Assembly: GCA_937893225.1 (NCBI GenBank)
Contig: CALBJM010000301.1
Coordinates: 62,001 to 126,000, forward strand
Origin: an uncultured Erysipelotrichaceae bacterium
GTDB taxonomy: Bacteria > Bacillota_I > Bacilli_A > Erysipelotrichales > Erysipelotrichaceae
Reading direction: 5' to 3'
DNA length: 64,000 nucleotides
Shown: piece after piece, positions 20,220 to 29,683 of the stretch
How the letters are laid out: each line of letters begins with the position of its first letter
Position numbering within the stretch: the stretch's first letter is position 1
Notes under the pieces: generated by a model
Database searches by the model: none
What the model was told of the DNA's origin: nothing
The model's input: the letters and a program-made list of their open reading frames with translations, nothing else
Position numbers and translations under genes: made by a program

Positions 20220-21878
20220 TTATTTTTTATTCCAAATTAATCTTCTTTTTCCTGCATCATAACATTTTAATGCAAAAGTTTTCATCTTTTTTTGATAATC
20301 TGCAGTATTTTCATCACTTTCTTTAAACTGTCTCCATGCTGTCCATTTGTCTACACGGACATCATTAATAACCCAAAAGAAATCAGGTGCTAATTCTTTA
20401 TCTAATACAAAACCATTTTTAAAGTTTACATCACCTTTAAATTTAGACAACTCAACAAAAGTAATAATTTTATTTGGATTGTGTTTTTCAATAAAATATT
20501 TGAATAATTTTTCAAACCCACCCATTACTTGATATTCACCAACAATGTAACGTTTCAAGTTCCAAAACTCATGTTTACTATCAAAAGACAACCCAATTGC
20601 TGAAACTAAAGTATCGCCATAAAACAAACCTAACTTAACAGCTGTTGTTGACGTTGCACCTAATAAATGATATTTATCAGCAAATTTATCAAGCTCCTCT
20701 ATCGATAGATCTTTGATCACACATTGACTTGCTCGGATCTTTTCTCGTTTAACAAAAAGACTTTTGATAAAGAGTTTAATCTTTTCATTATCTTTTAACC
20801 ACTCATGTTCCCAAATATGAATTAAACGAATTCCTTTTTTCTCACATTGTTTTGTTTTATCAATATGATAGAATTTATTTCTGCCAAAATTTTCACTATG
20901 CCAATAATCACCATTAAATTCAAAAGCTAGATTCATTTTAGGGATATAGACATCCAACTCTAAAGGTGAAATAACATCTCTAGTGTTTCTGATAATCTCA
21001 CTATTCGTTAAAGAAGAAATAAAATTAAAGAATTCTGTTTCTAATGTATTATTCTTCTTTTCTTCATTTGGAATAACAATATTCAACTGTTGTTTGAATG
21101 AATCCATTGCAAACAGAGTTACATTAAAATAATCAGCAGCTTCTTTTAATTGAAACTTTTCTTCTTTAACAAAATTTTCTTCCAAATAATCTTTTGTTAA
21201 GTTGTATACATTTGTTGCTTCATTAAGCATACGAGTATTGCTACGTTTTTCTAAAGTACAAACATCTTTAGAAATATTTTCAACACCGTATTTTTTCAGC
21301 ATTGTTTCTTTACTCTTTTCTTTTACAAAATCTAATTGAAAAGGATTACTAACACCGTACTTTTCAACAAACTCTGTATGCTTTGCTTTAGCATCAAACA
21401 ATCTTCTTGCTTTTTCCCTATATTCATCAGTACGATGACCTTCAGCACATTTTTCGCGTACTTCTTCTGTTTGCAAGTGATATGTACCATTATGATTCTT
21501 TACATTTGAATCATATGTCTTTTGTTTAATTTCTTTATTTTGCAACGGCGTTTCAGCCCCGTAGTGTTCCTTGCATGTTTTTCTTCTTTTTTCTACGGAC
21601 TGTTTTGAACATACGCCAAATTTAGTGCCGTAGCGTTTCAGACTAGTGGCTTGAGCTTTTTCTTGCACACCTGGAAGATGAAATGTACTGGTTACTTCGT
21701 ATCCAAATCTTTTAGATAAAGTCTTTTTTTGATTAGCTAAATTATTTTTAATTGAACATTTCTGACAACAGAATCTTGACGAATCATATGTCAGTTTATA
21801 ACCTTCTTCACGAACACGAACATTATTTTCGTCATATTCATATTCTTTACCGCAAAATTCACAAATAGCTTTTTTCAT
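20220..21878 (-). CDS. Free-standing homing endonuclease with N-terminal zinc ribbon
   Basis: A 552-residue protein from the ATG at 21878, which has an AAGGTGTG ribosome-binding site; the frame opens 11 codons earlier. The N-terminus is a zinc ribbon (CEFCGKEYEYD...FCCQKCSIKNN). Repeat units follow (KRYGTKFGVCSKQSVEKRRK, EKYGVSNPFQLDFVKEKSK, KKYGVENISKDV). The nuclease core is at about residues 300-375 (ELDVYIPKMNLAFEFNGDYWH, then GIRLIHIWEHEWL). The C-terminal module (ASQCVIKDLS, KYHLLGATSTTAVKLGLFY) follows. It lies between the protease-scaffold gene and the capsid gene, with terminators on both sides, so it is a cassette inserted into the head operon. Confidence 0.82.
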   Translation of the reverse strand: MKKAICEFCGKEYEYDENNVRVREEGYKLTYDSSRFCCQKCSIKNNLANQKKTLSKRFGYEVTSTFHLPGVQEKAQATSLKRYGTKFGVCSKQSVEKRRKTCKEHYGAETPLQNKEIKQKTYDSNVKNHNGTYHLQTEEVREKCAEGHRTDEYREKARRLFDAKAKHTEFVEKYGVSNPFQLDFVKEKSKETMLKKYGVENISKDVCTLEKRSNTRMLNEATNVYNLTKDYLEENFVKEEKFQLKEAADYFNVTLFAMDSFKQQLNIVIPNEEKKNNTLETEFFNFISSLTNSEIIRNTRDVISPLELDVYIPKMNLAFEFNGDYWHSENFGRNKFYHIDKTKQCEKKGIRLIHIWEHEWLKDNEKIKLFIKSLFVKREKIRASQCVIKDLSIEELDKFADKYHLLGATSTTAVKLGLFYGDTLVSAIGLSFDSKHEFWNLKRYIVGEYQVMGGFEKLFKYFIEKHNPNKIITFVELSKFKGDVNFKNGFVLDKELAPDFFWVINDVRVDKWTAWRQFKESDENTADYQKKMKTFALKCYDAGKRRLIWNKK

Positions 21879-21972
21879 AAAACACACCTTAAACTTTACT
21901 TTATGAAACAATATTACAATAAATAAAACATTATGTCAACATTAAATAATTATAGAAATACATATAAAACAA

Positions 21973-22004
21973 AAAAGAGGGGTAGAACTAACCACCCCTC
22001 TTTT
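21973..22004 (-). terminator. Terminator after the protease-scaffold gene
   Basis: An 11-bp stem (AAAAGAGGGGT, 21973-21983, with ACCCCTCTTTT, 21994-22004), 10-nt loop, ending in T residues on the minus strand. It lies 20 bases past the stop at 22024. Confidence 0.85.
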
Positions 22005-22023
22005 ATTAATCACAACCGAAGAA

Positions 22024-24072
22024 TTAACGGTGACCGCGCAAACGGCGAGCAGTTGATTCTTTACGGCGAGTTCCACATTTACCCATGCATTCTTTCATGA
22101 CAGCTTCGGAAAGAGCTTCATTGATAGAGCAAGAAATGTCGAACATTGACTGAACTTTTTCGAACAGACCTTTCTGAAGATCAATTTCTTTCTTCAGTTC
22201 TTTCTGCGCTTTAGCTGATTCTTCTAGAGCAACTTTAATCATTTTAGCAGACTCTTCAATCAACTTTTCATTCAGTTTAGCGGCTTTATTAGCAGCTTCC
22301 ATGTATTTTTCTTTCTGCGCAGCTTTTGATTCTTCTTCCATACGAAGTTTATCAGAATAAGCTTCAGCTTTCATGACTTTCATTTCAGCAGCAGATTCTT
22401 CCAACTTTTTGTTAAGGTCAGCGATTTCAGATTCTTTAACGGACAATTTACCATTAAATTCTTCAGCAATCTTTTTAACCTTTTCAGAAGATTCGGTCAT
22501 TAAACCTTTAACATACGCATTCGCTTTTTCTTTACGAACAGCATATTCTTTAGCGCTTGCTTCCTTCAGATCAGCGATCTGTTTTTCATATTCACCTTTA
22601 ATTTCATCAGGTGTTTTTGAACCAAACGCGGTATTGTAGATTGATAACTGTTCAACAAGACTTTTAACAACGTTTTGAGCTTCGTTATATTTTTCAGCCT
22701 TTTCAGCCAAATTGCGGCGAGATTCAGCCAACATCTGCGCCAGTTCAGTGCAACGGGATTCCATTTTCACTTTTTCACGAGCCAGAATATTATTCGCGTC
22801 ATACGCCTGATAACGAACTTTTTTAATATCATCAACGGAAGGCGCATCACCAACGACAGGGTTTGGGCCAGCTTTTAAAGCGCCTTTATTTGGTGTTTCT
22901 TCAGCAGTGACCGCTTCTTCAGGGCGATCTAAAGCTTCAGGGGCCTGATGAATAGCAGTAGCGTCGCCACCTTTTTGTAACTGTTTCAATTCAGGTAAAT
23001 CTGAAAGATCAACTGTAGCCATTTTACTTTCTCCTAGAGCACTAATCACAGTTTGTTGATTATCAATTAGTTCTTCACCTGACATTTCAGGCTTTTCATT
23101 TTCTGGTTCAGAGAACTCATTTTGAGTGTCTGTTTTAGCAGGTTTAACTAAAGCATCCAATTCTTCAAACCAGCTGGCACCATGCAATTGGCACATTGCC
23201 ATATTAACTTGATTCTTAACATCAGAATCATTAAGTTCCAAATATTCAGAAATAATGCTAGCCATTGAATCTAAAACATCATCTTTACTTTCAAAAGATT
23301 TATTATTATTAACAATAGCAACATAAACTTCTTCAGCTAATTTACGAATATCATCATATTCTTTTTTAGCTTCTTGAGCTTCTTCATTTTCAAGATACTC
23401 TGAATCTTCTTTTTTATCATCAAGGGCATCTTGAATGAATTGATCAAGATTTTTGTCATTAATATTAACATCAACACTAGCATCACCATAAGCTTCACGC
23501 ATTTCATTACGTGACATTTTAGTAGCTTTAGCCGGGTTGAACATTCCAGTGAACGTACCAGACGAAGGATTGCCGACAACATCAGTTCCTAAAAATTCGT
23601 AATCATCAACAACAGAACCACTCATATTGCCTAAACCACGAATTGATGTACCTAAACTGACATCAGCTTCGATTAATGCGGCTAAATCACGACCATGACT
23701 AGTCGGCAAAATTTCCCAGTCATTGAACAATACCGGACCAACATTTGGAACGTCTTCGATATATGCATCAACAACTAGATGAGAAGCTTCAATAGGTTTA
23801 ACATATGTACCTTCAGGATGATCATGCGCCTGACAAATCAGTGAACGAGCATCAATCTGCGGTTTTGCATCTGCTAAAGATTTCTTCATCATTGCAGCCG
23901 GATAAATACGACCATTCAAGTTCTTCTTGCCCAAAATAGTACAAGGAACATGTTTAACAATAATCGCATTTCCATCTTCTTTGATTTCTAGAGCTTCTTT
24001 TAACCCTTCACTTTCTCTTTCAACATGAAAGGAAAAGTCTGATTGTTCGATCAAAAGAGTTTTCTTTTTCAT
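22024..24072 (-). CDS. Prohead protease fused to scaffold-like coiled coil (gp21-gp22 fusion)
   Basis: A 682-residue protein. Residues about 35-190 match T4 gp21-type S77 prohead proteases: NLNGRIYP near 51, a His in QAHDHPEG (83 or 85) and a Ser in VSLGTSIRGLGNM (139 or 143) as likely catalytic residues. After a linker rich in Glu and Asp, residues about 420-640 form a long Ala/Glu/Lys coiled coil (for example AQKEKYMEAANKAAKLNEKL), as in scaffold gp22. The C-terminus ends in a basic tail (TARRLRGHR). In T4 the protease (212 residues) and scaffold (269) are separate genes. The place between portal and capsid genes fits both roles. An AGGATT ribosome-binding site precedes the ATG. Confidence 0.85.
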   Translation of the reverse strand: MKKKTLLIEQSDFSFHVERESEGLKEALEIKEDGNAIIVKHVPCTILGKKNLNGRIYPAAMMKKSLADAKPQIDARSLICQAHDHPEGTYVKPIEASHLVVDAYIEDVPNVGPVLFNDWEILPTSHGRDLAALIEADVSLGTSIRGLGNMSGSVVDDYEFLGTDVVGNPSSGTFTGMFNPAKATKMSRNEMREAYGDASVDVNINDKNLDQFIQDALDDKKEDSEYLENEEAQEAKKEYDDIRKLAEEVYVAIVNNNKSFESKDDVLDSMASIISEYLELNDSDVKNQVNMAMCQLHGASWFEELDALVKPAKTDTQNEFSEPENEKPEMSGEELIDNQQTVISALGESKMATVDLSDLPELKQLQKGGDATAIHQAPEALDRPEEAVTAEETPNKGALKAGPNPVVGDAPSVDDIKKVRYQAYDANNILAREKVKMESRCTELAQMLAESRRNLAEKAEKYNEAQNVVKSLVEQLSIYNTAFGSKTPDEIKGEYEKQIADLKEASAKEYAVRKEKANAYVKGLMTESSEKVKKIAEEFNGKLSVKESEIADLNKKLEESAAEMKVMKAEAYSDKLRMEEESKAAQKEKYMEAANKAAKLNEKLIEESAKMIKVALEESAKAQKELKKEIDLQKGLFEKVQSMFDISCSINEALSEAVMKECMGKCGTRRKESTARRLRGHR

Positions 24073-24094
24073 CTTAACAATCCTATATCATCAA

Positions 24095-24466
24095 TTAGCA
24101 ATTTTCATTACGAACAAATTCTCTGACATTAAAGCCAGAAATTGCCAAAACAAACGCTAAAGTATCAACATCAAGTAATTCATAAACAGGTTTGATACTT
24201 GCAACAGCATCACGCATTGTATATGAAGTATATTCTGCTGCCTTGACAATATCGAAATTTGGATGACGATTTAAATATTCACGAATTAAAGTGACCTGTG
24301 AATATTTATATCTGCTCTTTTCTTCTCGCATGACTTTTGAAATAAAAGAGTTCCACAACTGATACAACGAAGTATCTTTTGTGTCTAAAAGAGTTCTAAA
24401 CTTAACAGATACACACGGTACAGGTCTATTATCAAAAATAAACGGGTTATTAAAATTATTATCCAT
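24095..24466 (-). CDS. Uncharacterised protein in head operon (123 aa)
   Basis: No family recognised. The start is MDNNFNNPF at 24466, with GAGAG 9 nt upstream; the longer frame would need a TTG. The protein is helical with no membrane segment. It lies between portal and prohead-protease genes; in T4 this place holds small prohead core proteins (gp67, gp68), but no similarity can be claimed by eye. Confidence 0.65.
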   Translation of the reverse strand: MDNNFNNPFIFDNRPVPCVSVKFRTLLDTKDTSLYQLWNSFISKVMREEKSRYKYSQVTLIREYLNRHPNFDIVKAAEYTSYTMRDAVASIKPVYELLDVDTLAFVLAISGFNVREFVRNENC

Positions 24467-24536
24467 GTGCAATTCTCTCAAAAATAGAAACTAGAATTAA
24501 ACTAAAGAACGTCTTTAGTATCAATAAATAAAACTA

Positions 24537-24899
24537 TCAATTTAAGAAATATTCTTTTTTATCATCTTCATCCAAATAACGGGATTCAATAACTGAAGAT
24601 TTTAATTCTTTTGATAAAGCAGATTTCATTAACTCTTCTTCTTTATCCCTAACAAATGATAATTTATTTGTTAAGAAATTATATACAACAGAATTTCCTG
24701 CCGATACTTCGCGGACAAAAACATCAAACCGTTGTTCAGTCAAAATAATTTTTAAAATATCATAAACGACTTTATAATTTTCTACAACAGAATAATTTGT
24801 TTCAACATCAGTAACAACAATGTAACCGTCATCTAATTTCACAAAAGACCTAATACCACTAAATACTTTAAAGTTTTTATTTGGACTTTGACTGTTCAT
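24537..24899 (-). CDS. Uncharacterised protein overlapping portal gene (120 aa)
   Basis: No family recognised. The N-terminal 65 residues look like a beta-rich fold (FKVFSGIRSFVKLDDGYIVV) and the C-terminus is an acidic helix. The start overlaps the last 23 bases of the portal gene, with GGAAAG upstream, so expression is coupled to the portal. It is a possible small prohead core or portal-associated protein; this is inference from position. Confidence 0.65.
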   Translation of the reverse strand: MNSQSPNKNFKVFSGIRSFVKLDDGYIVVTDVETNYSVVENYKVVYDILKIILTEQRFDVFVREVSAGNSVVYNFLTNKLSFVRDKEEELMKSALSKELKSSVIESRYLDEDDKKEYFLN

Positions 24900-26850
24900 T
24901 CAACAACTTCTTTCCACGAAGGTCTTTAGCAACTTCCATTAATTCATTCTTTAATGAAGTTTCTGCGGCCAAAACTTCTCTGCTTGACACACGAACAACA
25001 GTGCGACGTTCGCACAAATACAAATCTTTTGAATTGCTGACGGATGCTACTTTATAATGATCAGGTTCAATACCAAAACCAACTGACATGTCATCATCTT
25101 CGGATGAATCAACATCATTAACAGACGTCTGTTCGATATTATCAATATCTACATCAGATGTTTGCTCACCATCAAGTACCAACTGTCCTTTTTCATCACG
25201 AGAAACATCAGATTGAGCATCAATATCTTTTTTATTTGATTTTTCGTAATTATATGGCTTAACTTCCAATGCACTTAACAAATCATACATTAAAGTATCA
25301 TTCAATACATTAATTGGATTTTGTGCCAGTAAAAGTTTAACGTACTCAACAGGAATCCCTGCCAAAACTAATAATTGCGCAAGGTTTGTAGAAGGATACT
25401 TAATTTTAGGATTATCTTCCTGAACCATTTCACGTAGCGCAGAAATAAAATCAATAATATTTTTATATTCTTCAATTAAGTTTTTAGATAAACGAGTAGG
25501 CCGTTGAATTTCCACTGTAATTTCAAGTTTATCAACAAGAAATCCAGCATGTGCAAGAATACATGAACATAATTCAACCAAACCTTCAGCATATGCATTT
25601 TGAACCTGCAATAATGCCTTACCAAATTTTTGATCTCTTTCAGCTAAAGCTGTTCCAGAATCTTCCCCGTCTTCGCCAGAAAAGAAACCTTTAGGTAATT
25701 TTGTAGCACGTAAAGCTTTGTCAAGAAAATGATTTACGTCTTCTGTTGATGAAATATCGATATCATTTTTAATTGTATCGATACTATAATCAGGGCCAGA
25801 AGGCATAAAGAACACTTCAGTCAAACCTGCAACTTTACGACCTGATTTTGTACCAACAGCATCTGAAAAAATTGTTGACTTAAATTGAGCTTTTGTTCTT
25901 GAAATCTGCTGAAAAGCTTCTGTCGCATTGCTAGACGGAACAGGAACCTTAATAACTAAACGCTGCACTTTTGATGCACGTGACATTGCCAATAAAGCTT
26001 CTAACGTTGACAACTGATCGAACAATGTACGCATACCATATAAAATAGATTTTCCATATGGACGTAAAGTATCATCATCAATTGAAAATCTTGCAAATTG
26101 CCATGGCTGCCATACTTTTGTTAATAAAGTACGAGAAGAAACAATACGTTTTGAATCAGACTGTAAAGAATTATCCTGTTTATAATTGATTACACGACCT
26201 TGCTCATCAGCATTAATCTGAAAATTCTTTGGGCTGATTGGATAAATATCCAAATCCATAATATTAAAGAATTCGCCAGGATCCGTTTCATCTTTAATGT
26301 CAGACGGCAAATCATTATATGCATCATATAATGATTGAGGAAATTCCAAAACATATGCTGCATCACCGTATTTACACATTGTTCTAATATCGGCTTTAGC
26401 ACGTTTTAAAATTTTATTTTTTTCTAAAACTGCATCAAGAACTTTTTGAGCTTCAGGGTTTGAAACTGTCACCTTAATAGGATTATCAATAACCCCAAAA
26501 GAAACAGATTCTTCAGCATACGTATCAAGCATCATACTAGCTTCAGTCATGTTTTCATCCATGACATCATACATTGCATAAATATTTGCTTTGTTGTTTC
26601 CAGTAAAGCTACCAGTATTAGAAAAAGTAGAAGTCCAGCTTTCGTAGAAAGACATAAATGCATTATCAGGCGTATCGACAGGAACAGAAATAAAGTCACC
26701 TGTTTCAGTACGCTGAACTCGCAAATTGTTCCTTGCGGCAAAAGACCGTAAAGAATCATCTGTCATGTGACGAGCTACCTTTTTTAGCTGATCTGTTTCA
26801 GATTCTAAAAAAGGAATCATGTTTTTAAGCTTACTAGCAAAACTAGACAT
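24877..26850 (-). CDS. Portal protein, gp20-like
   Basis: A 657-residue portal (T4 gp20 has 524). Family stretches include YAMYDVMDENMTEASMMLD near residue 90, YGDAAYVLEFP, LDIYPISPKNFQI, then the long-helix region RPYGKSILYGMRTLFDQLS, and the LPKGFFSGEDGEDSGTALAE segment near 390. The C-terminal 150 residues are acidic and less conserved. The portal forms the dodecameric DNA channel at one capsid vertex and nucleates prohead assembly, with the protease-scaffold and capsid genes just downstream. Confidence 0.9.
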   Translation of the reverse strand: MSSFASKLKNMIPFLESETDQLKKVARHMTDDSLRSFAARNNLRVQRTETGDFISVPVDTPDNAFMSFYESWTSTFSNTGSFTGNNKANIYAMYDVMDENMTEASMMLDTYAEESVSFGVIDNPIKVTVSNPEAQKVLDAVLEKNKILKRAKADIRTMCKYGDAAYVLEFPQSLYDAYNDLPSDIKDETDPGEFFNIMDLDIYPISPKNFQINADEQGRVINYKQDNSLQSDSKRIVSSRTLLTKVWQPWQFARFSIDDDTLRPYGKSILYGMRTLFDQLSTLEALLAMSRASKVQRLVIKVPVPSSNATEAFQQISRTKAQFKSTIFSDAVGTKSGRKVAGLTEVFFMPSGPDYSIDTIKNDIDISSTEDVNHFLDKALRATKLPKGFFSGEDGEDSGTALAERDQKFGKALLQVQNAYAEGLVELCSCILAHAGFLVDKLEITVEIQRPTRLSKNLIEEYKNIIDFISALREMVQEDNPKIKYPSTNLAQLLVLAGIPVEYVKLLLAQNPINVLNDTLMYDLLSALEVKPYNYEKSNKKDIDAQSDVSRDEKGQLVLDGEQTSDVDIDNIEQTSVNDVDSSEDDDMSVGFGIEPDHYKVASVSNSKDLYLCERRTVVRVSSREVLAAETSLKNELMEVAKDLRGKKLLNEQSKSK

Positions 26851-26859
26851 CTGTCATCC

Positions 26860-27324
26860 TTATTTTTTCCAGGTCAACTTGAAATCTAAATTGAAAGCTG
26901 CACCCGTTGATTTAGATTTGCAAGAAATTACACCATCACCATACAATAAACTGATAAAAGCTAAAGAATAGCTATCATCATTTTCAACGGATAATTTCTT
27001 CAAAACTTTAACACCATCTTTTTCAATGACATCAAAATCATCAGCACTATAAACAATACGAGAAGTTGCTAAAGATAAAACAGGCAAACCTTCTTCATAT
27101 GGTTCTTCATCAATAACACGAATACGAACAACATATTCGTCATGAAGATCATCATAATCAATTTCATCAAGCCAAATCATATCGCCGCGTGAAAAGGGTT
27201 TATCACCAACAATACGAATCAAATGCCCACGAACCCAAAATTCAAAAGAATTAGCACGATCATACGTACCATAATTTGACGCACAATAGCTAATACACTT
27301 AATAGGATACTTAATTTCAGCCAT
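26860..27324 (-). CDS. Uncharacterised protein upstream of portal (154 aa)
   Basis: No family recognised. Predicted to be beta-rich with aromatic and Asp-rich loops (WVRGHLIRIVGDKPFSRGD). No membrane segment. It ends 9 bases before the portal start and begins 5 bases after the upstream small gene, so the three are probably co-translated. In T4 gp19 (tail tube) precedes gp20; the length (154 versus 163 residues) and beta-rich look would allow a tube protein, but I see no decisive motif. Confidence 0.65.
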   Translation of the reverse strand: MAEIKYPIKCISYCASNYGTYDRANSFEFWVRGHLIRIVGDKPFSRGDMIWLDEIDYDDLHDEYVVRIRVIDEEPYEEGLPVLSLATSRIVYSADDFDVIEKDGVKVLKKLSVENDDSYSLAFISLLYGDGVISCKSKSTGAAFNLDFKLTWKK

Positions 27325-27329
27325 AAAAA

Positions 27330-27512
27330 TTACCCATTCAAACTTTCTTTAATTGTCACTTTATCGCTTTTCTCATCATAACGAGCAACAGCAATGTTTG
27401 AACGGTTGACTTCGCTAATAACTTCAGCTTGAGATTTTTGTTCAGTTAATTCAACACCGGATTTTTCCAAACGATTCTTAACTGATTCATTAATTTCGAT
27501 TTTTGTGCACAT
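27330..27512 (-). CDS. Small uncharacterised protein (60 aa)
   Basis: A short, charged protein (MCTKIEINESVKNRLEKSG) with a perfect AGGAG ribosome-binding site 9 bases before its ATG, which supports it as a real gene. No family recognised. It lies in the portal operon. Confidence 0.55.
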   Translation of the reverse strand: MCTKIEINESVKNRLEKSGVELTEQKSQAEVISEVNRSNIAVARYDEKSDKVTIKESLNG

Positions 27513-27584
27513 ATCAAAATTCTCCTAGATTAGATCAAACGATCTTTTATAGGTTAAGAACGATTCTTAAATATCTTCAGCCAA

Positions 27585-28928
27585 TCAATCTTTCAAGCCA
27601 ATTATATGACGGAAGAAATTTACAAAACGAGCTGACATACTTCGTAAATATTCTTTATCGATTTTATCAGTTGTATGATCTTTTTCAAACACATATAAAT
27701 ACACAACCAAACCAACTAAAACTTCTCTTCCTGTTAAAATTGGCTGCATAACAATTGTTTGAAAATCGTTCATTGACATAAAGCTGCGAATATTCGACCA
27801 TTCCAAAAGATCACATCGATCAAATATCAACACTTCGTTATTAACTAAACGTTCAGCACATTCATGCGTTAATAAATCTACAACTCTCTTTTCTATAAAA
27901 TCTTTATATTGAAATCTTTTCGAATCACTTGCATAAGATACTGCAAATTTTGAATCAAGAATACGTTGTACATTTGCTTCATGATTTAAACCGTCATCAA
28001 TTAATGAAGGCGTTTCATAAAAATCGACCAAACCCGCATAATCACAATTTAATTTTTTCATTGTAACACTTAAAACGGAATGAACATCTGAATCATGGAT
28101 ACCTAAAGGAAACGGAAATCTATCAATTTTTAAAGCGCCGAAAGAATTATACAATCCAATAACTTTATTTTTATATTCGACACCGTTTAAAGTACCATTC
28201 ATTTCCTTAATTTCATTTTTAAACGTTTCTACCAATGTTTGATAATGCGCACAAATAAATTTAATTTCAGTATCAGCTGAAACCGATGAATGTTCAAGAT
28301 TCATCATATGTTTAAAAGTTTCCTTAAAAACATTTTCACATTCACCGACAACTTTATAAATCTTTTGAATCAAGCTTAATTGAATCTTTTTATTTTTCCA
28401 ACGCCTATCATAATTAACATTAATACGATTAACCGTCACATACAAATTAGATAAAATAACTTCCATATCAGATATGTCATTACAAACTTCTGCAAAAGCA
28501 TGTAATTCTTCTTTTACGGCTTCAAAAACACATTCACAAATATCCCGTAATAAAATATCCTTAACTAAATCATTAGTATGAAAAGTATTGATTTCAGCAA
28601 TATCTTCTTCAAAAGATTTTAAATATTTATCAATAATTGTAAAATAATCAAATTTAACTGCAATTACAGCAGTACTTGTAGCATTATTCGCTTCTGTTTT
28701 TTTGCTACTATTTTTAATTAATAAATTATAAAAATAAAAAAATGGAAATGTAATTATTTTCCAAATAAAACATGCAAGCTTTTCAATGCGTTCAATACCA
28801 ATAGCAAGCTTTAGAAGTATTATAAAAACCGCTATAAACGTAAAAAAGACGTAGTTATCACCTAAAGTTTGTGTAAACTTAAAGAATTCAAGCAACGTAT
28901 CTGAAGAAAGCGATACAGCATCTTGCAT
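27585..28928 (-). CDS. Membrane-anchored protein with possible GAF-like C-terminus
   Basis: A 447-residue protein. Two hydrophobic segments near the N-terminus (about 27-46, YVFFTFIAVFIILLKLAIGI, and about 52-71) suggest a hairpin in the inner membrane. A long helical cytoplasmic region follows. The C-terminal 70 residues (QTIVMQPILTGREVLVGLVV, then YLRSMSARFVNFF) look like the final strands and helix of a GAF sensory domain; this is a weak call. It lies inside the virion gene block but does not look like a virion protein. No family is firmly recognised. Confidence 0.6.
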   Translation of the reverse strand: MQDAVSLSSDTLLEFFKFTQTLGDNYVFFTFIAVFIILLKLAIGIERIEKLACFIWKIITFPFFYFYNLLIKNSSKKTEANNATSTAVIAVKFDYFTIIDKYLKSFEEDIAEINTFHTNDLVKDILLRDICECVFEAVKEELHAFAEVCNDISDMEVILSNLYVTVNRINVNYDRRWKNKKIQLSLIQKIYKVVGECENVFKETFKHMMNLEHSSVSADTEIKFICAHYQTLVETFKNEIKEMNGTLNGVEYKNKVIGLYNSFGALKIDRFPFPLGIHDSDVHSVLSVTMKKLNCDYAGLVDFYETPSLIDDGLNHEANVQRILDSKFAVSYASDSKRFQYKDFIEKRVVDLLTHECAERLVNNEVLIFDRCDLLEWSNIRSFMSMNDFQTIVMQPILTGREVLVGLVVYLYVFEKDHTTDKIDKEYLRSMSARFVNFFRHIIGLKD

Positions 28929-28936
28929 AAAAAATA

Positions 28937-29158
28937 TCAGTCACGCAAAGCAACCGCCCTCTTGTAAACGCGACCGATCCAAGTATTTTGCTGATAGCTA
29001 TAAAAATGTTCTTTAGGGAAGATCTTAAACGCATCTTCAAAACTTTTAGCAATGCAAGATAAATATAAATCTTCAGAAATTCCAGCCTTTTTAGCTGCAT
29101 TTTCCAAATCTACATGTTCTTCTCGTATAATAGCTTTCAATTCAGATTCGGTACACAT
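28937..29158 (-). CDS. Small uncharacterised protein (73 aa)
   Basis: The start is set at MCTESELKAI (29158) because AGGAAT precedes it; a longer frame opens ten codons earlier. The protein is helical and charged with a Trp/Tyr-rich end (YSYQQNTWIGRVYKRA). It begins MCTE, like the 60-residue gene nearby beginning MCTK. No family recognised. Confidence 0.55.
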   Translation of the reverse strand: MCTESELKAIIREEHVDLENAAKKAGISEDLYLSCIAKSFEDAFKIFPKEHFYSYQQNTWIGRVYKRAVALRD

Positions 29159-29197
29159 TAGATTATTCCTAGAAAAGAAATAAAACAATAGAAAATT

Positions 29198-29626
29198 TTA
29201 GATGACTAAAGTATATCTAATATTCCCTGGTGAAAAAGCTAAAACAGCATTAGCTGGAACTTCTTTTTGATTTGGTAAAGTAGCATAAAACAATAACGTC
29301 TCAACTTCACCTGTATTTCCGTCACCTTCAGACGTCTGAATATTTCCATACACACCAATAGCCTTAATAACACCCCATGACTTTTTGGCGGCAGGAAAAG
29401 TTACGGTTTCAGTATTATATGAACGACCATCTTTAGCTTGAGCAAACTTAATAACTTGTCTTGAATAACCATATGCCGAAGTATTAGGTACTTCAATAGG
29501 TAAATCTTCAGAAGGGTCATTGTTGAACAATGCCAAATGCAAACTTGTCGGTGATTTTAAAGATTGACCGTTTCCAAAAACAAAATCAATCATAGCATTA
29601 CATGCTTCTTTTGTCATTGTACTCAT
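29198..29626 (-). CDS. Tail fibre-associated or virion protein (142 aa)
   Basis: Start set at MSTMTKEACN (29626), 10 bases after AGGGG. The opening pattern (helix, then SLHLALFNNDPSEDL, then YSRQVIKF and a WGVIKAIGVYG segment) resembles a small family of phage tail-fibre or surface proteins that begin with a short helix and LALFTxDP. The C-terminus is hydrophobic beta (VPANAVLAFSPGNIRYTLVI). It could be a fibre or decoration subunit; the call rests on remembered pattern only. Confidence 0.55.
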   Translation of the reverse strand: MSTMTKEACNAMIDFVFGNGQSLKSPTSLHLALFNNDPSEDLPIEVPNTSAYGYSRQVIKFAQAKDGRSYNTETVTFPAAKKSWGVIKAIGVYGNIQTSEGDGNTGEVETLLFYATLPNQKEVPANAVLAFSPGNIRYTLVI

Positions 29627-29683
29627 GAACATACACCCCTAAACGGTAAACAAAACTAGTATATTAAAATAGAACAATAAACA

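Noticed and set aside
14658..21878. Group I introns hosting the endonucleases
   Set aside because: The genes beside them (capsid, protease-scaffold) are uninterrupted and each endonuclease has its own ribosome-binding site, so they are free-standing.
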